Positions 8,342-17,250 of a DNA stretch of 52,099 nucleotides are shown here, piece by piece; the first letter of the stretch is position 1, and every line of letters begins with the position of its first letter. Source of the DNA: Rhizobiaceae bacterium. GTDB taxonomy: Bacteria; Pseudomonadota; Alphaproteobacteria; Rhizobiales; Rhizobiaceae. The DNA lies in contig JANQMU010000057.1 of the NCBI GenBank assembly GCA_028279875.1, positions 1 through 52,099 on the forward strand. The letters run 5' to 3'. Both the position numbers and the translations under genes were made by a program. The notes beneath the pieces were generated by a model, which saw only the letters and a list, made by a program, of their open reading frames with translations, was not told the origin of the DNA and made no database searches.

Positions 8342-9418
8342 ATGTTGGCGAATACAAAAAAATACGGGCTTCAGATAACCGCGGTGCTTTTCGGGGCTGT
8401 CTTTGCCACAGCGGCACAAGGGCAAGATTTCAACCTCAGATTTGCCGGTGGTGTGGGTTCAGCACACCCAGCAGCACAGGCTGCCGAGTATTGGGTGGAC
8501 CAAGTCAATGAACTCTCTGATGGTGAAGTCTCTGTCCGGATCACCTGGGGCGGCGCGCTGCTTCCGCTTCCCGAGATCATGCCCGGCGTGGGCGACGGGC
8601 GAGCGGATCTGGGTAAGACATCCTCACCGGTGCACCCCGGAGAATTGCCGATTTCACAGCTGATCACCGTTCCGTTCCAGGCCTATAATGCCGAGGCGGC
8701 AGCACGCGCCATGAATGACCTCTATCGCGAAGATGAGAAATTCAGAGCGGAATACGAACGTCAAGGTGTTCATATGCTTTCCGCAATACCGCTCGACGTC
8801 GTGCTGATCGGCTCTGCGGACAAATACGAAAACATCGACGATCTGTCGGGTCTGCAAATTCGCGCAGTGGGTGCCTGGCAAGACGCGATATCGGGCGCAG
8901 GTGCACAGCCTGTTGGTGTGCCATATGGCGAGTTGTACGAAGCGCTGCAGCGCGGTGTTGTCGATGGATATGGACTGAATTTTGAAGGTATCTACGACAT
9001 AAAACTGCATGAAGTCGCACCATACATGCACAATCCCGGAGTCGGCGCCGTTGCGCACATGAATATCGTGATTTCAACTGATGTCTGGGAAGGACTGACG
9101 GACACTGCGCGATCAGCCATGGAGCAGGCCGTGGAAGCCATGTTGAATCAGGTCGCTGAAATCTATGCATCAAACTCTCAGCCTCAATGTGTGGATATGG
9201 TTGCAAATGGCGGGCAGTTTGAGATGTGGTCCGAGGCAGCGATCGAGGAGTGGAAATCAGCCGTCGGGCAGAGCCTGCTTGACGAATGGGCTCAATCCAC
9301 CGGCGATGTTGAACATGCAATGCAATTCCACAAACGATACCAGGAGCTGATTGACAAGTATTCGGAAGACAGCAATTGGCAATCAGCATTCGGGATCTGC
9401 GAACGCGCTAGACAGTAA
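8342..9418 (+). CDS. TRAP transporter solute-binding protein, DctP family
   Basis: A 358-residue periplasmic binding protein of the DctP family. A signal peptide spans residues 1-27 or so (KKYGLQ, then a hydrophobic stretch ending ATAAQG). The conserved carboxylate-binding arginine is Arg174 in GLQIRAVG, followed by the usual GAQPVGVPYGELYEALQRGVVDG block. It should capture an organic anion and hand it to the membrane subunits encoded next. Length and motif order are normal. The pairing with hyuAB suggests that the imported compound is the ring substrate or a related acid. Confidence 0.92.
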   Translation: MLANTKKYGLQITAVLFGAVFATAAQGQDFNLRFAGGVGSAHPAAQAAEYWVDQVNELSDGEVSVRITWGGALLPLPEIMPGVGDGRADLGKTSSPVHPGELPISQLITVPFQAYNAEAAARAMNDLYREDEKFRAEYERQGVHMLSAIPLDVVLIGSADKYENIDDLSGLQIRAVGAWQDAISGAGAQPVGVPYGELYEALQRGVVDGYGLNFEGIYDIKLHEVAPYMHNPGVGAVAHMNIVISTDVWEGLTDTARSAMEQAVEAMLNQVAEIYASNSQPQCVDMVANGGQFEMWSEAAIEEWKSAVGQSLLDEWAQSTGDVEHAMQFHKRYQELIDKYSEDSNWQSAFGICERARQ

Positions 9419-9509
9419 CCGCCGCAAGATGATCTGCGGACAGGATTATTATACGGTAACTGACCGCGCATGACCGAACCGCCATGGCGCACAGAGGCGA
9501 GCTTCTCAA

Positions 9510-9986
9510 ATGCTGCTTAAACTCTCAATATCAGCACTCGCTATTCTGAGCGCCATGGTCATCAGTATGCTGGCTTTGGGAACCGGCATTAACGTGGTGT
9601 CGCGGGCAGTGTTCACCTACCCTGTACCAGGCGTGGTGGACGTCGGTGCTTTGGGGGTTGTCGTTGCGGTGTTCGCGGCCTTGCCCGAGGCGGAAGTGGA
9701 AGAAGCGCATGTCAGAATGCGACTTTTGACAAATGTCGTTTCAAAACGTGCCGCTGCGGCCATCCGATCAATTTCTTACTTAATCAGTAGTCTCATTCTT
9801 TGTTTCGTCATTCGCGCGTGCTGGATCAGAGCGCTGCGTTCATATGAAAGCAAAGAGGTCTTGCCGACTTCGCTTCAGGTCATGATCTGGCCGTTCCGGG
9901 CTCTGATTGTTTTGGGGTTTATTCTTCTTCTGATTGTTTTCCTAAGGAAGTTACTGATTTCGATCAAAATGGTCATGGTGAGATAG
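9510..9986 (+). CDS. TRAP transporter small permease subunit, DctQ family
   Basis: A 158-residue membrane protein with four predicted helices at about residues 5-27, 42-60, 85-107 and 128-149. This is the DctQ pattern, including the NVVSRAVFTYPVPGVVDVG loop after helix 1 that corresponds to the family's R-Y-x-F-N segment. It partners the large subunit encoded seven bases downstream. A 91-base gap separates it from the binding-protein gene. Confidence 0.85.
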   Translation: MLLKLSISALAILSAMVISMLALGTGINVVSRAVFTYPVPGVVDVGALGVVVAVFAALPEAEVEEAHVRMRLLTNVVSKRAAAAIRSISYLISSLILCFVIRACWIRALRSYESKEVLPTSLQVMIWPFRALIVLGFILLLIVFLRKLLISIKMVMVR

Positions 9987-9993
9987 TTTTCCG

Positions 9994-11331
9994 ATGGAAT
10001 CAGAGTTCGTTGTCATTGTCTCGACTGTGGTCCTGTTTGGCCTTCTGCTCTTCGAGGTGCCGGTTGCTCTTTCTCTATTAGGAGCCGGCGGGTTGGGAGT
10101 TTACCTCCTCGGAGGAATGCGACCTTTGGACGGTGCATTTGGCGCTGCTCCGTTCACGTCCACCAATTCGATATCCATGGCTGTGATACCGCTTTTCATT
10201 TTGATGGGTGCGTTGGCGGTTCACGGACGGATTGCGGAGCAAGTCTTCAGTGTTGCGCGCCATCACCTTCGCAACCTGCCTGGAGGTATAGGGCTGGCGA
10301 CTATTGCCGGTTGTGCAGGCTTTGCGGCGGTGTCGGGATCCAGCGTTGCGACAGCCGCGACATTTGCGCGAATGTCAATTTCGCAAATGACCGATAGCGG
10401 GTATCCGAAGCATTTGGCCGCAGGCATCGTGGCTACCTCGGGAACGCTTGGGGTGTTGATACCGCCGAGCGTGTTGCTGGTGTTCTATGGAATCCTGTCG
10501 GGGGAATCCATCGGGAAACTTTTAATCGCGGGCATTATTCCCGGATTAATCAGCGCCGCGGCAATCGCTGCCTATGTTTTCTTGGCGGCTCGATCGATCG
10601 ATGGAAGAAACAGAGCACGTAAGATCCAATCGCCTGATGAGGGTTTGACCGATATCAGCAAAGATCCATTGCCGTACCGGGGCCTCGGGCGCGTGATCAT
10701 TCTGTTCCTCATCGTGGTCGGAGGCATCTACACGGGAGTATTCACGAGCAGCGAAGCTGCAGGTATCGGCGCCTTAGCAGCTTGCTTCTTTATGGTCATC
10801 GAGCTTCGCCATGAAGGACGCTCGGTGGTTCTCGCAAAATCTTCGGCGGCAGTGCGTGAGGCGGTGTCGACCTCGGCCATGATTTTTTTGATCGTGATCG
10901 GCGCCTCGGTTTTTTCCTTCATGCTGGTTTTATCGGGCCTGCCCGAAGCCTTCATATCCTGGGCCACGGATCTGGCTGTCCCGGCCTGGTTGATCGTGGG
11001 TTGCATCCTTCTCATCTGCATCCCGCTTGGCATGGCCCTCGACTCGTTTTCCATCATGGCGATCATGGTTCCGCTGACGTATCCGGTCGTTACCGGGCTC
11101 GGCTACGATGGCATCTGGTACGGCATATTAATCGTAAAGATGTGCGAATTGGGCCTGATTACACCTCCGGTTGGAGTGAACGCATTCGTCGTCGCCGGAG
11201 CAGCCGATGATGTTCCCGTCGAGGTCGTGTTCAGGGGTATCGTTCCTTTTGCCTTTGTCGATCTCGTGGTCATTGCGCTCCTGTTTGCATTGCCAGTGAT
11301 TGCTCTCTGGCTTCCCGCCCGAATGATCTAG
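9994..11331 (+). CDS. TRAP transporter large permease subunit, DctM family
   Basis: A 445-residue integral membrane protein with about a dozen hydrophobic helices, full length for DctM. Family blocks visible are AVIPLFILMGALA near 64-76, AGCAGFAAVSGSSVATAATFARM near 108-130, GTLGVLIPPSVLLVFYGIL near 152-170 and GLITPPVGVNAFVVAG near the C-terminus. It forms the sodium-coupled transport channel with the DctQ-type subunit. The ATG at 9994 follows the small-subunit stop by seven bases. Confidence 0.92.
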   Translation: MESEFVVIVSTVVLFGLLLFEVPVALSLLGAGGLGVYLLGGMRPLDGAFGAAPFTSTNSISMAVIPLFILMGALAVHGRIAEQVFSVARHHLRNLPGGIGLATIAGCAGFAAVSGSSVATAATFARMSISQMTDSGYPKHLAAGIVATSGTLGVLIPPSVLLVFYGILSGESIGKLLIAGIIPGLISAAAIAAYVFLAARSIDGRNRARKIQSPDEGLTDISKDPLPYRGLGRVIILFLIVVGGIYTGVFTSSEAAGIGALAACFFMVIELRHEGRSVVLAKSSAAVREAVSTSAMIFLIVIGASVFSFMLVLSGLPEAFISWATDLAVPAWLIVGCILLICIPLGMALDSFSIMAIMVPLTYPVVTGLGYDGIWYGILIVKMCELGLITPPVGVNAFVVAGAADDVPVEVVFRGIVPFAFVDLVVIALLFALPVIALWLPARMI

Positions 11332-11509
11332 CCACTCTCGGTCCACGGGAAACGAGCGATGGAAATCTGCAAGGATTGGCGGTTTCAGGACCATTTGCGG
11401 CTGAAACTTGTGAGGTTTTCGAAATGAACGGGGCCCGCCCGATAAAATGCACCCCGGTCGACCGCCCCAAACCGACTGGTTCAACACAAAGAATTGTGAG
11501 ACGAACGCG

Positions 11510-13228
11510 ATGCCTAACGTTGCAGCACGAATCGCCGCATCCCTGAAAAAGATCGGCGTTGAAATCATGTTCAGCCAAAGCCTGCCAAGCGCCCTGGTGC
11601 TGGCAGCAGAGGATGCAGGCATCCGCCAAATCACCTATCGAACCGAAAACGCGGCAGGCGCAATGGCTGACGCCTATGCAAGAACGTCCGGCAAGATCGG
11701 TGTTGTCTGCGCGCAAAACGGACCGGCCGCAGCCTTGCTCGTTGCCCCGCTTGCCGAGGCTCTGAAGGTCAGCGTACCCGTGCTTGCGCTTGTCCAGGAG
11801 GTGCCACGCAATCACACTGACAGGAACGCATTCCAGGAACTCGATCATACCGGCCTGTTTGCATCGTGTACGAAATGGGCGCGCGTGGTGAACGACCCCA
11901 ACCGGATCGACGATTATCTGCGCCAGGCGATCACGGCGGCAACGACCGGTCGTCCCGGCCCGGTGGCGCTGATGCTCCCGGCTGATGTTCTGCTGGAAGA
12001 CATCGCGTTCGGAAAGATCGGGGACATGACGGGTCTTGGAACATGGCCGCTAGACCGTTCGACCGCAACTCCGGAACGAATTACAGAGGCAGCAGCCCTT
12101 TTATCTCAAGCCGATCGCCCTGTGATTATCGCCGGCGGCGGTGTCCATTCCTCGGGCGCGACCGATGCCCTTGCTCAGTTGCAGGAGGCGCACGGGATAC
12201 CCGTGGGAACCACGATGATGGGAAAAGGAGCCGTGGCCAATCATCATCCGCTTTCGATCGGGCTGGTCGGCAATGTTATGGGTTCGAGATCGATCGGCAA
12301 GCATCTGAAGACGATGGTGACTGACGCAGATGTGATCCTGCTGGTCGGCACAAGAACCAATCAGAACGGTACAGACAGTTGGAGCCTTTATCCGAAGTCG
12401 GCCAAGATCATTCACATCGATGTCGACGGCAATGAGATCGGTCGCAATTATCCTGCCCTTCGGCTTGTAGGCGACGCAAAACTGACCCTGGAAGCGCTTG
12501 TGAAAGCGTTGGAGAAACAGGATCGCACGAAGCGAAACCAAACCCGCACCCGGTTTGAAGCGGTCATCGCCGAGGCGCGCAATCGCAATGCCGAGGAATC
12601 CAGCGCGGCATCGCGGAGTGATGCGATCCCCATCCTTCCCGAACGGGTTCTCGGCGAGCTCGACACGCTCCTGAAACCGGACAGCATTCTGGTTGCGGAT
12701 GCCAGCTACTCCTCCGTCTGGATCAATGCCCATTTGTCCTCGCAACGACCAGGCATGCGCTTCATCACGCCGCGTGGGCTGGCCGGCCTCGGCTGGGGGT
12801 TCCCGATGGCACTCGGCGCCAAACTCGCCAATCCCGCCAGCCCTGTGATTTGTCTGGCCGGCGATGGCGGCTTTGCTCACGTCTGGTCGGAAATCGAAAC
12901 CGCCGTTCGGGAGGAGATTGCAGTCGTCATGATCGTTTTGAACAACGGCACGCTCGGCTATCAGAAGGATGCCGAACATGTGAAATTCGGCCGACACACC
13001 GGTGCTTGCTATTTCAGTGAAGTGGACCACGCCGCCATTGCCGAAGCGTGCGGTTGCGAAGCCCATTCGGTCAAGGATCCCGCGGAATTGCGATCCGTGC
13101 TGGAACGGGCAATCGGCTCCGAGAAACCGGTATTGATCGACGTCATCACCGATCCGATGTCCTATCCGCCGTTGACCATGTTCGATGACGTACTGGAGCG
13201 CACCCGTCAGGCGGAGGCCGTTGCTTGA
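11510..13228 (+). CDS. thiamine-diphosphate-dependent enzyme, acetolactate synthase-like
   Basis: A 572-residue ThDP enzyme with the three expected domains: PYR about 1-170, central about 190-330, PP about 380-550. The cofactor-activating glutamate is Glu46 in TYRTENAAGAMADAYAR. The cofactor/metal motif runs from AGDGGFAHVWSE to NNGTLGYQ. It lies 178 bases after the TRAP genes with a weak ribosome-binding site (GTGAG), so it may have a separate promoter. Family members decarboxylate or ligate 2-keto acids (acetolactate synthase, glyoxylate carboligase, oxalyl-CoA decarboxylase, benzoylformate decarboxylase). Which reaction applies here cannot be read from the sequence. A catabolic keto-acid decarboxylation after the transaminase is plausible. 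Housekeeping ilvB is unlikely because no small subunit follows. Confidence 0.85.
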   Translation: MPNVAARIAASLKKIGVEIMFSQSLPSALVLAAEDAGIRQITYRTENAAGAMADAYARTSGKIGVVCAQNGPAAALLVAPLAEALKVSVPVLALVQEVPRNHTDRNAFQELDHTGLFASCTKWARVVNDPNRIDDYLRQAITAATTGRPGPVALMLPADVLLEDIAFGKIGDMTGLGTWPLDRSTATPERITEAAALLSQADRPVIIAGGGVHSSGATDALAQLQEAHGIPVGTTMMGKGAVANHHPLSIGLVGNVMGSRSIGKHLKTMVTDADVILLVGTRTNQNGTDSWSLYPKSAKIIHIDVDGNEIGRNYPALRLVGDAKLTLEALVKALEKQDRTKRNQTRTRFEAVIAEARNRNAEESSAASRSDAIPILPERVLGELDTLLKPDSILVADASYSSVWINAHLSSQRPGMRFITPRGLAGLGWGFPMALGAKLANPASPVICLAGDGGFAHVWSEIETAVREEIAVVMIVLNNGTLGYQKDAEHVKFGRHTGACYFSEVDHAAIAEACGCEAHSVKDPAELRSVLERAIGSEKPVLIDVITDPMSYPPLTMFDDVLERTRQAEAVA

Positions 13229-13276
13229 TCCCTCAACCCGTGTTCCGTCTGGAACTCAGATTGGTGGATCAAGTTG

Positions 13277-13302
13277 AAAAACGGCCGGGTCACTCCCGGG
13301 CC
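13277..13302 (-). terminator. intrinsic terminator of the sugar-acid operon
   Basis: On the minus strand, directly after the aldolase stop, a GGCCCGGG...CCCGGCC hairpin (one bulge, about five-base loop) is followed by five T (13277-13281 read in reverse). It closes the long minus-strand operon. The same stem read from the plus strand could also slow transcription coming from the convergent ThDP gene, although no T tract lies on that side. Confidence 0.7.
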
Positions 13303-14066
13303 TACTGCCGAAACTCCGCAATCACCTGCTTTGCGCCCGCCTCGACAAATCGCGCATCCGAGCTGATGGTGACCATTTCCATGCCTTTGGCCTCGGCCTC
13401 CCTGGCGTAGGATGGCGTGCCGCAGTGGAGGCAGCATTTCAGGCCCGCCTTGGCGGTCCTGGAGCGGATGTGTTCGATCAGTTCGACGATTTCAGGTTCC
13501 GTGGGATCGAAGCCCGGCGTGTGTCCATGCGCGGCCGACAGGTCGGCCGGTCCGATATAGACGCCGGTCAGGCCGGGGACGGCCAGGATGTTTTCGAGAT
13601 CGTCAACCGCTTCGGCTGTCTCGATCATGGCGAGCACGACGAGTTCCTCGTTGGCCCGGGCAGGATAGTCGTTACCCCAGGCAAGGCGCGCCCGGACAGG
13701 GCCGAAGCTGCGGCCGCCCTGCGGTGGATAATGGCAGGCCGACACCAGTCGCTCGGCATCCGCCGCATTCTGGATCATCGGTGCGATGATGCCGAGAGCG
13801 CCGGCGTCGAGCGCCCGCATGATATGGGCCTCGTCCACCCACGGCACCCGAACCATTGGCGCGGCGCCGGATTTCTCGATGATCGGCAGGAGCCTCAGCA
13901 GATCGGCGTAGTCCGCGGTTCCATGCTGCATATCGACCGTCATCGCGTCCCATCCGGCCGAGGCCATTGCCTCGGCGCTCAGAATGGACGGGACGGCGAC
14001 CCAGGCATTGAGCGCCGTCCTGTTTTTGGACCAGACACGACGCAGCGGATTTAGAATATCGGACAC
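13302..14066 (-). CDS. HpcH/HpaI family 2-keto-3-deoxy-acid aldolase
   Basis: A 254-residue class II, metal-dependent aldolase of the HpcH/HpaI (GarL, YfaU, HpaI) family. Visible blocks are VDMQHGTADYADLL near 44-57 (the catalytic His is in this position in HpaI), PMVRVPWVDEAHIMRALDAGA near 70-90, the metal-binding glutamate in AMIETAEAVDDLENI, and GVYIGPADLSAAHG with the second metal ligand Asp. It should split a 2-keto-3-deoxy sugar acid or related keto acid into pyruvate plus an aldehyde. GTG start, three bases after the aldehyde dehydrogenase stop. It is the last gene of the operon, so cleavage likely follows the IlvD/Edd dehydration and feeds the dehydrogenase next door. Confidence 0.92.
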   Translation of the reverse strand: MSDILNPLRRVWSKNRTALNAWVAVPSILSAEAMASAGWDAMTVDMQHGTADYADLLRLLPIIEKSGAAPMVRVPWVDEAHIMRALDAGALGIIAPMIQNAADAERLVSACHYPPQGGRSFGPVRARLAWGNDYPARANEELVVLAMIETAEAVDDLENILAVPGLTGVYIGPADLSAAHGHTPGFDPTEPEIVELIEHIRSRTAKAGLKCCLHCGTPSYAREAEAKGMEMVTISSDARFVEAGAKQVIAEFRQ

Positions 14067-14069
14067 GGT

Positions 14070-15515
14070 TCAGGATGCCATAATGTGAGAAAGTTTTGTG
14101 TTCTGGTAATCCCTGATCGCCTCGCGGCCTCCTTCGCGGCCCATGCCGGAGTGGTCGATGCCGCCGAACGGCGCCTCGGCATGGGCAATCATGAATGTGT
14201 TGACGCCGACCATCCCTGCGTGCAGCCTCCTGGAAAGTGCCTCGGCCCTGGCGTGACTGCCGGTGAAGGCGTAGGCCGCCAGACCATAGGGGGTTTTGTT
14301 CGCCCGCTCAATGGCGTCGTCGAAATCGGTAAAACGGGCAATCGGCGCGACCGGGCCAAACGGCTCCTCGCTCATGATCTGCGCATCATCGGGCACATCG
14401 GCAAGAATCGTCGGGCTGAAAAAGAAACCGGCATTCCTGTCCGCCGGCCGCGACCCGCCGGTGACCAGCTTCGCCCCCTGCCGGACGGCGTCGTCGATCA
14501 GCCGCTCGACCTTTTCCCGGCCCGAGGCCAGGGTCAGCGGGCCCATCGTGGTGTTCGGATCCTGGCTGTCGCCGACAACAAGCGCCTCGGCCTCGGACTT
14601 CATTTTGGCGATGAAACGGTCGGCCACGCTGTCCTCGACATAAAAGCGGTTCGGCGCAATGCAGACCTGGCCAGCATTGCGGAACTTGAAACCGGCGCAT
14701 TGCACGGCGGCGGATTCGACATCGCTGTCGGCGCAGACGACCACCGGTGAATGACCGCCCAGTTCCATCGAGCAGCGCTTCACGGTGCTCGCGGCCTCGG
14801 CCATCAGCACCCGGCCGACGCGGGTGGAGCCGGTCAGGGAAATCTTGCGCACTTCGTCGGCGGCCATGATGGGGGGCGAGATCGCCTCGGCCCGGCCAAG
14901 CAGGAGTTGAAAAACGCCGTCCGGGACACCGGCGGCTACAATGGCCTCGGCGATCAGCGTCGTCGTCATCGGCACCTGCTCGGACGGCCGCACCAGGATC
15001 GGACAGCCGGCCGCCAGTGCCGGAGCGATCTTGCGGCAAGGCAGGTTGACCGGGAAGTTCCAGGCCGTGAACGCCGCGGTGATGCCGACCGGTTCGGACT
15101 CGATCAGCAGCCGCCCGCCCTGGCGTGAGGGGATCGTGTCGCCGAAAAGCCGCTCGGCCTCGCCCGCATACCATTCGAATTGCTCGATCGCGGCGCCGAC
15201 CTCCCCGGCCGATTGCGCATAGGGCCGCCCGATTTCAAGGGACAGGGCCCGGGCAATCTCATCGGTCCGGGCGCGCATTTCGTCGGCGATGCTGCGCAGG
15301 ATACGGCCCCGTTCCCAGCCATGAATCTCCGGCCAGATCTTCATCGCGGCGCGGGCATGGGACAGCGCCTCGGCGACGTCCGATTCGCCGCAGGCGGGCT
15401 GTTCCCACAGGGTTTCGCCATTGCAGGGGTTGATGACCGCGATGGGTTCGGCGCTGCCGGTTGTGCGGAACGCGCCGCCGATCAGAAGCTTGGGTTGCAT
15501 GGTCCGGGTCATCAT
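14070..15515 (-). CDS. NAD(P)-dependent aldehyde dehydrogenase
   Basis: A 481-residue aldehyde dehydrogenase. The open frame extends further upstream, but homology-like sequence begins only at the double ATG at 15515/15512, which follows the dehydratase stop by 13 bases and has AAGGCGG before it, so that start is taken. The general base is Glu251 (SMELGGHSP) and the nucleophile Cys285 (NAGQVCIAPN). The AWNFPVNLP block at about 151-159 and EEPFGPVAPI near the C-terminus are canonical. It resembles the succinate-semialdehyde / glycolaldehyde / lactaldehyde dehydrogenase group. In this operon it most simply oxidises the aldehyde released by the HpcH/HpaI aldolase. Confidence 0.93.
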   Translation of the reverse strand: MMTRTMQPKLLIGGAFRTTGSAEPIAVINPCNGETLWEQPACGESDVAEALSHARAAMKIWPEIHGWERGRILRSIADEMRARTDEIARALSLEIGRPYAQSAGEVGAAIEQFEWYAGEAERLFGDTIPSRQGGRLLIESEPVGITAAFTAWNFPVNLPCRKIAPALAAGCPILVRPSEQVPMTTTLIAEAIVAAGVPDGVFQLLLGRAEAISPPIMAADEVRKISLTGSTRVGRVLMAEAASTVKRCSMELGGHSPVVVCADSDVESAAVQCAGFKFRNAGQVCIAPNRFYVEDSVADRFIAKMKSEAEALVVGDSQDPNTTMGPLTLASGREKVERLIDDAVRQGAKLVTGGSRPADRNAGFFFSPTILADVPDDAQIMSEEPFGPVAPIARFTDFDDAIERANKTPYGLAAYAFTGSHARAEALSRRLHAGMVGVNTFMIAHAEAPFGGIDHSGMGREGGREAIRDYQNTKLSHIMAS

Positions 15516-15528
15516 ATCCGCCTTTGGC

Positions 15529-17250
15529 TCAAAGGATCTCGGGCTCCGGCACCGCGGCGCCGAAGCCGGTTTCAAGAAAGTCGAAATCACAGCCCTTGTC
15601 GGCCTGGAGCACATGGGCCGCATAGGCCCAGCCATAGCCGCGGCCGAACTTCGAGTCCGGCGGGGTCCATTGCGCGCGGCGCGCCTCCAGCGCATCCTGC
15701 GGCACGTCCATCGCCAGCACGCCCTTGGCGGCATCGACGATGATGGTGTCGCCGGTGCGCACCAGGGCGAGCGGCCCGCCAATATGGGCCTCGGGCGCGA
15801 CATGCAGAATGCAGGCGCCGTAGCTCGTGCCGCTCATCCGCGCATCGGATATGCGCAGCATGTCGCGCACCCCCTGTTCAAGCAGGTATTTCGGGATCGG
15901 CAGCATGCCCCATTCGGGCATGCCCGGCCCGCCCTGCGGCCCGGCGCCGCGCATCACCAGCACCGTGTCGGGGGTCGCCGCGAGAGCGGGATCGTCGATC
16001 CTGGCCTTCATTTCGGCATAGCTGTCAAAGACAAGCGCCGGGCCGCGATGTTTGAGCAGGTGCGGATCGGCGGTGGAAGGCTTCATGACCGCGCCATCGG
16101 GTGCCAGATTGCCGCGCAGCACGGCCATGGCAGGCTCGCGGGAGACGGGATTGTCACGCGGCCGGATTACATCGGGCAGAAAGGTCTGCGCGCCGTCGAT
16201 TTCCTCGCCGATCGTGCGGCCCGAAACCGTCCTGGCGCTGCCATCCAGGAAATCGCCCATTTCGACCATCAGCGCCTTGAGGCCGCCGGCATAGAAGAAA
16301 TCCTCCATGAGGTATTTTTCGCCCGACGGCCGGATATTGGCGAGAACAGGAATGCGCTGCCCGGCCGCATGGAAATCGTCCAGGTTCAGGGGGAATCCCG
16401 CCCGCCGCGACAGGGCTGTCAGATGGATAATGGCGTTGGTCGAACATCCCATCGCCATGGCGACGGCCAGCGCGTTCCGGAACGATGCGGTAGACAGGAA
16501 TGCCGAGGGACACAGGTCTTCCCGCACCATCTCCACGGCCCGGCGGCCGCAGGCGGCCGCCATGCGAATATGATTGGCATCGGCCGCCAGGATCGATGAG
16601 GATCCGGTGAGGCAAAACCCCAGGGCATCGGCGATCGCCGTCATTGTCGCCGCGGTTCCCATGGTCATGCAATGGCCGTAGGAGCGGGCGATCCCGGCCT
16701 CAACGGCCTGCCATTCCTCGGCGCTGATCTTTCCGGCGCGGCGGTCGTCCCAATATTTCCAGGTGTCCGACCCGGACCCCAGCGCCTCGCCGCGCAGATT
16801 GCCTCGCAGCATCGGCCCGGCCGGCAGGAAGATGGCGGGCAGGTCCATGGAAATGGCGCCGAGCAGAAGGCCTGGCGTGGTCTTGTCGCAGCCGCCCATC
16901 AGCACGGCGCCATCCACCGGATGGGAGCGCAGCAGTTCTTCCGTCTCCATGGCGAGAAGGTTGCGGTAGAGCATCGTCGTGGGTTTGACGAAATTTTCCG
17001 AAAGCGACAGGGCGGGCAGTTCGATCGGAAACCCACCCGCCTGCAGGACGCCGCGCCGGACATCCTCGACACGGTGCCGGAAATGCGCGTGGCAGGGATT
17101 GATGTCCGACCAGGTATTGACGATGGCGATGACGGGACGGCCCTGCCAGTCTTCCGGGGCATAGCCCATCTGCATCAGCCGCGAGCGATGCCCGAAACCG
17201 CGCAGGTCGTCCGTGTCGAACCATCTGGAGGAGCGCAAGGGTCCGGTCAT
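15529..17250 (-). CDS. IlvD/Edd family sugar-acid dehydratase
   Basis: A 573-residue Fe-S dehydratase. The ATG at 17250 is chosen because it overlaps the SDR stop by ATGA and begins MTGPLRSSRWFDTDDLRGFG, as in pentonate/hexonate dehydratases; the longer frame upstream is out of character. The three cluster cysteines are Cys53 (NPCHAHF), Cys121 (GGCDKTTPG) and Cys194 (GHCMTMGTA), the pattern of the [2Fe-2S] L-arabinonate/xylonate dehydratase branch. It should dehydrate an aldonate to a 2-keto-3-deoxy acid. Length matches that branch better than the 610-residue biosynthetic IlvD. The neighbouring aldolase, dehydrogenases and importer support a catabolic role. Confidence 0.92.
   Translation of the reverse strand: MTGPLRSSRWFDTDDLRGFGHRSRLMQMGYAPEDWQGRPVIAIVNTWSDINPCHAHFRHRVEDVRRGVLQAGGFPIELPALSLSENFVKPTTMLYRNLLAMETEELLRSHPVDGAVLMGGCDKTTPGLLLGAISMDLPAIFLPAGPMLRGNLRGEALGSGSDTWKYWDDRRAGKISAEEWQAVEAGIARSYGHCMTMGTAATMTAIADALGFCLTGSSSILAADANHIRMAAACGRRAVEMVREDLCPSAFLSTASFRNALAVAMAMGCSTNAIIHLTALSRRAGFPLNLDDFHAAGQRIPVLANIRPSGEKYLMEDFFYAGGLKALMVEMGDFLDGSARTVSGRTIGEEIDGAQTFLPDVIRPRDNPVSREPAMAVLRGNLAPDGAVMKPSTADPHLLKHRGPALVFDSYAEMKARIDDPALAATPDTVLVMRGAGPQGGPGMPEWGMLPIPKYLLEQGVRDMLRISDARMSGTSYGACILHVAPEAHIGGPLALVRTGDTIIVDAAKGVLAMDVPQDALEARRAQWTPPDSKFGRGYGWAYAAHVLQADKGCDFDFLETGFGAAVPEPEIL

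Noticed and set aside
7864..8511. 215-codon plus-strand frame across the TRAP promoter region
   Set aside because: It covers the promoter and the start of the binding-protein gene in another frame; its start lies inside the aminotransferase gene and no family is recognised.
12101..13066. 321-codon minus-strand frame opposite the ThDP enzyme
   Set aside because: The plus-strand frame holds the ThDP Glu and GDG...NN motifs; the minus frame is rich in His, Arg and Gly and lacks a start signal.
15421..16599. Long plus-strand frames opposite the IlvD/Edd and aldehyde dehydrogenase genes
   Set aside because: Antisense shadows caused by strong GC3 bias. The minus-strand genes have catalytic cysteines and operon overlaps.
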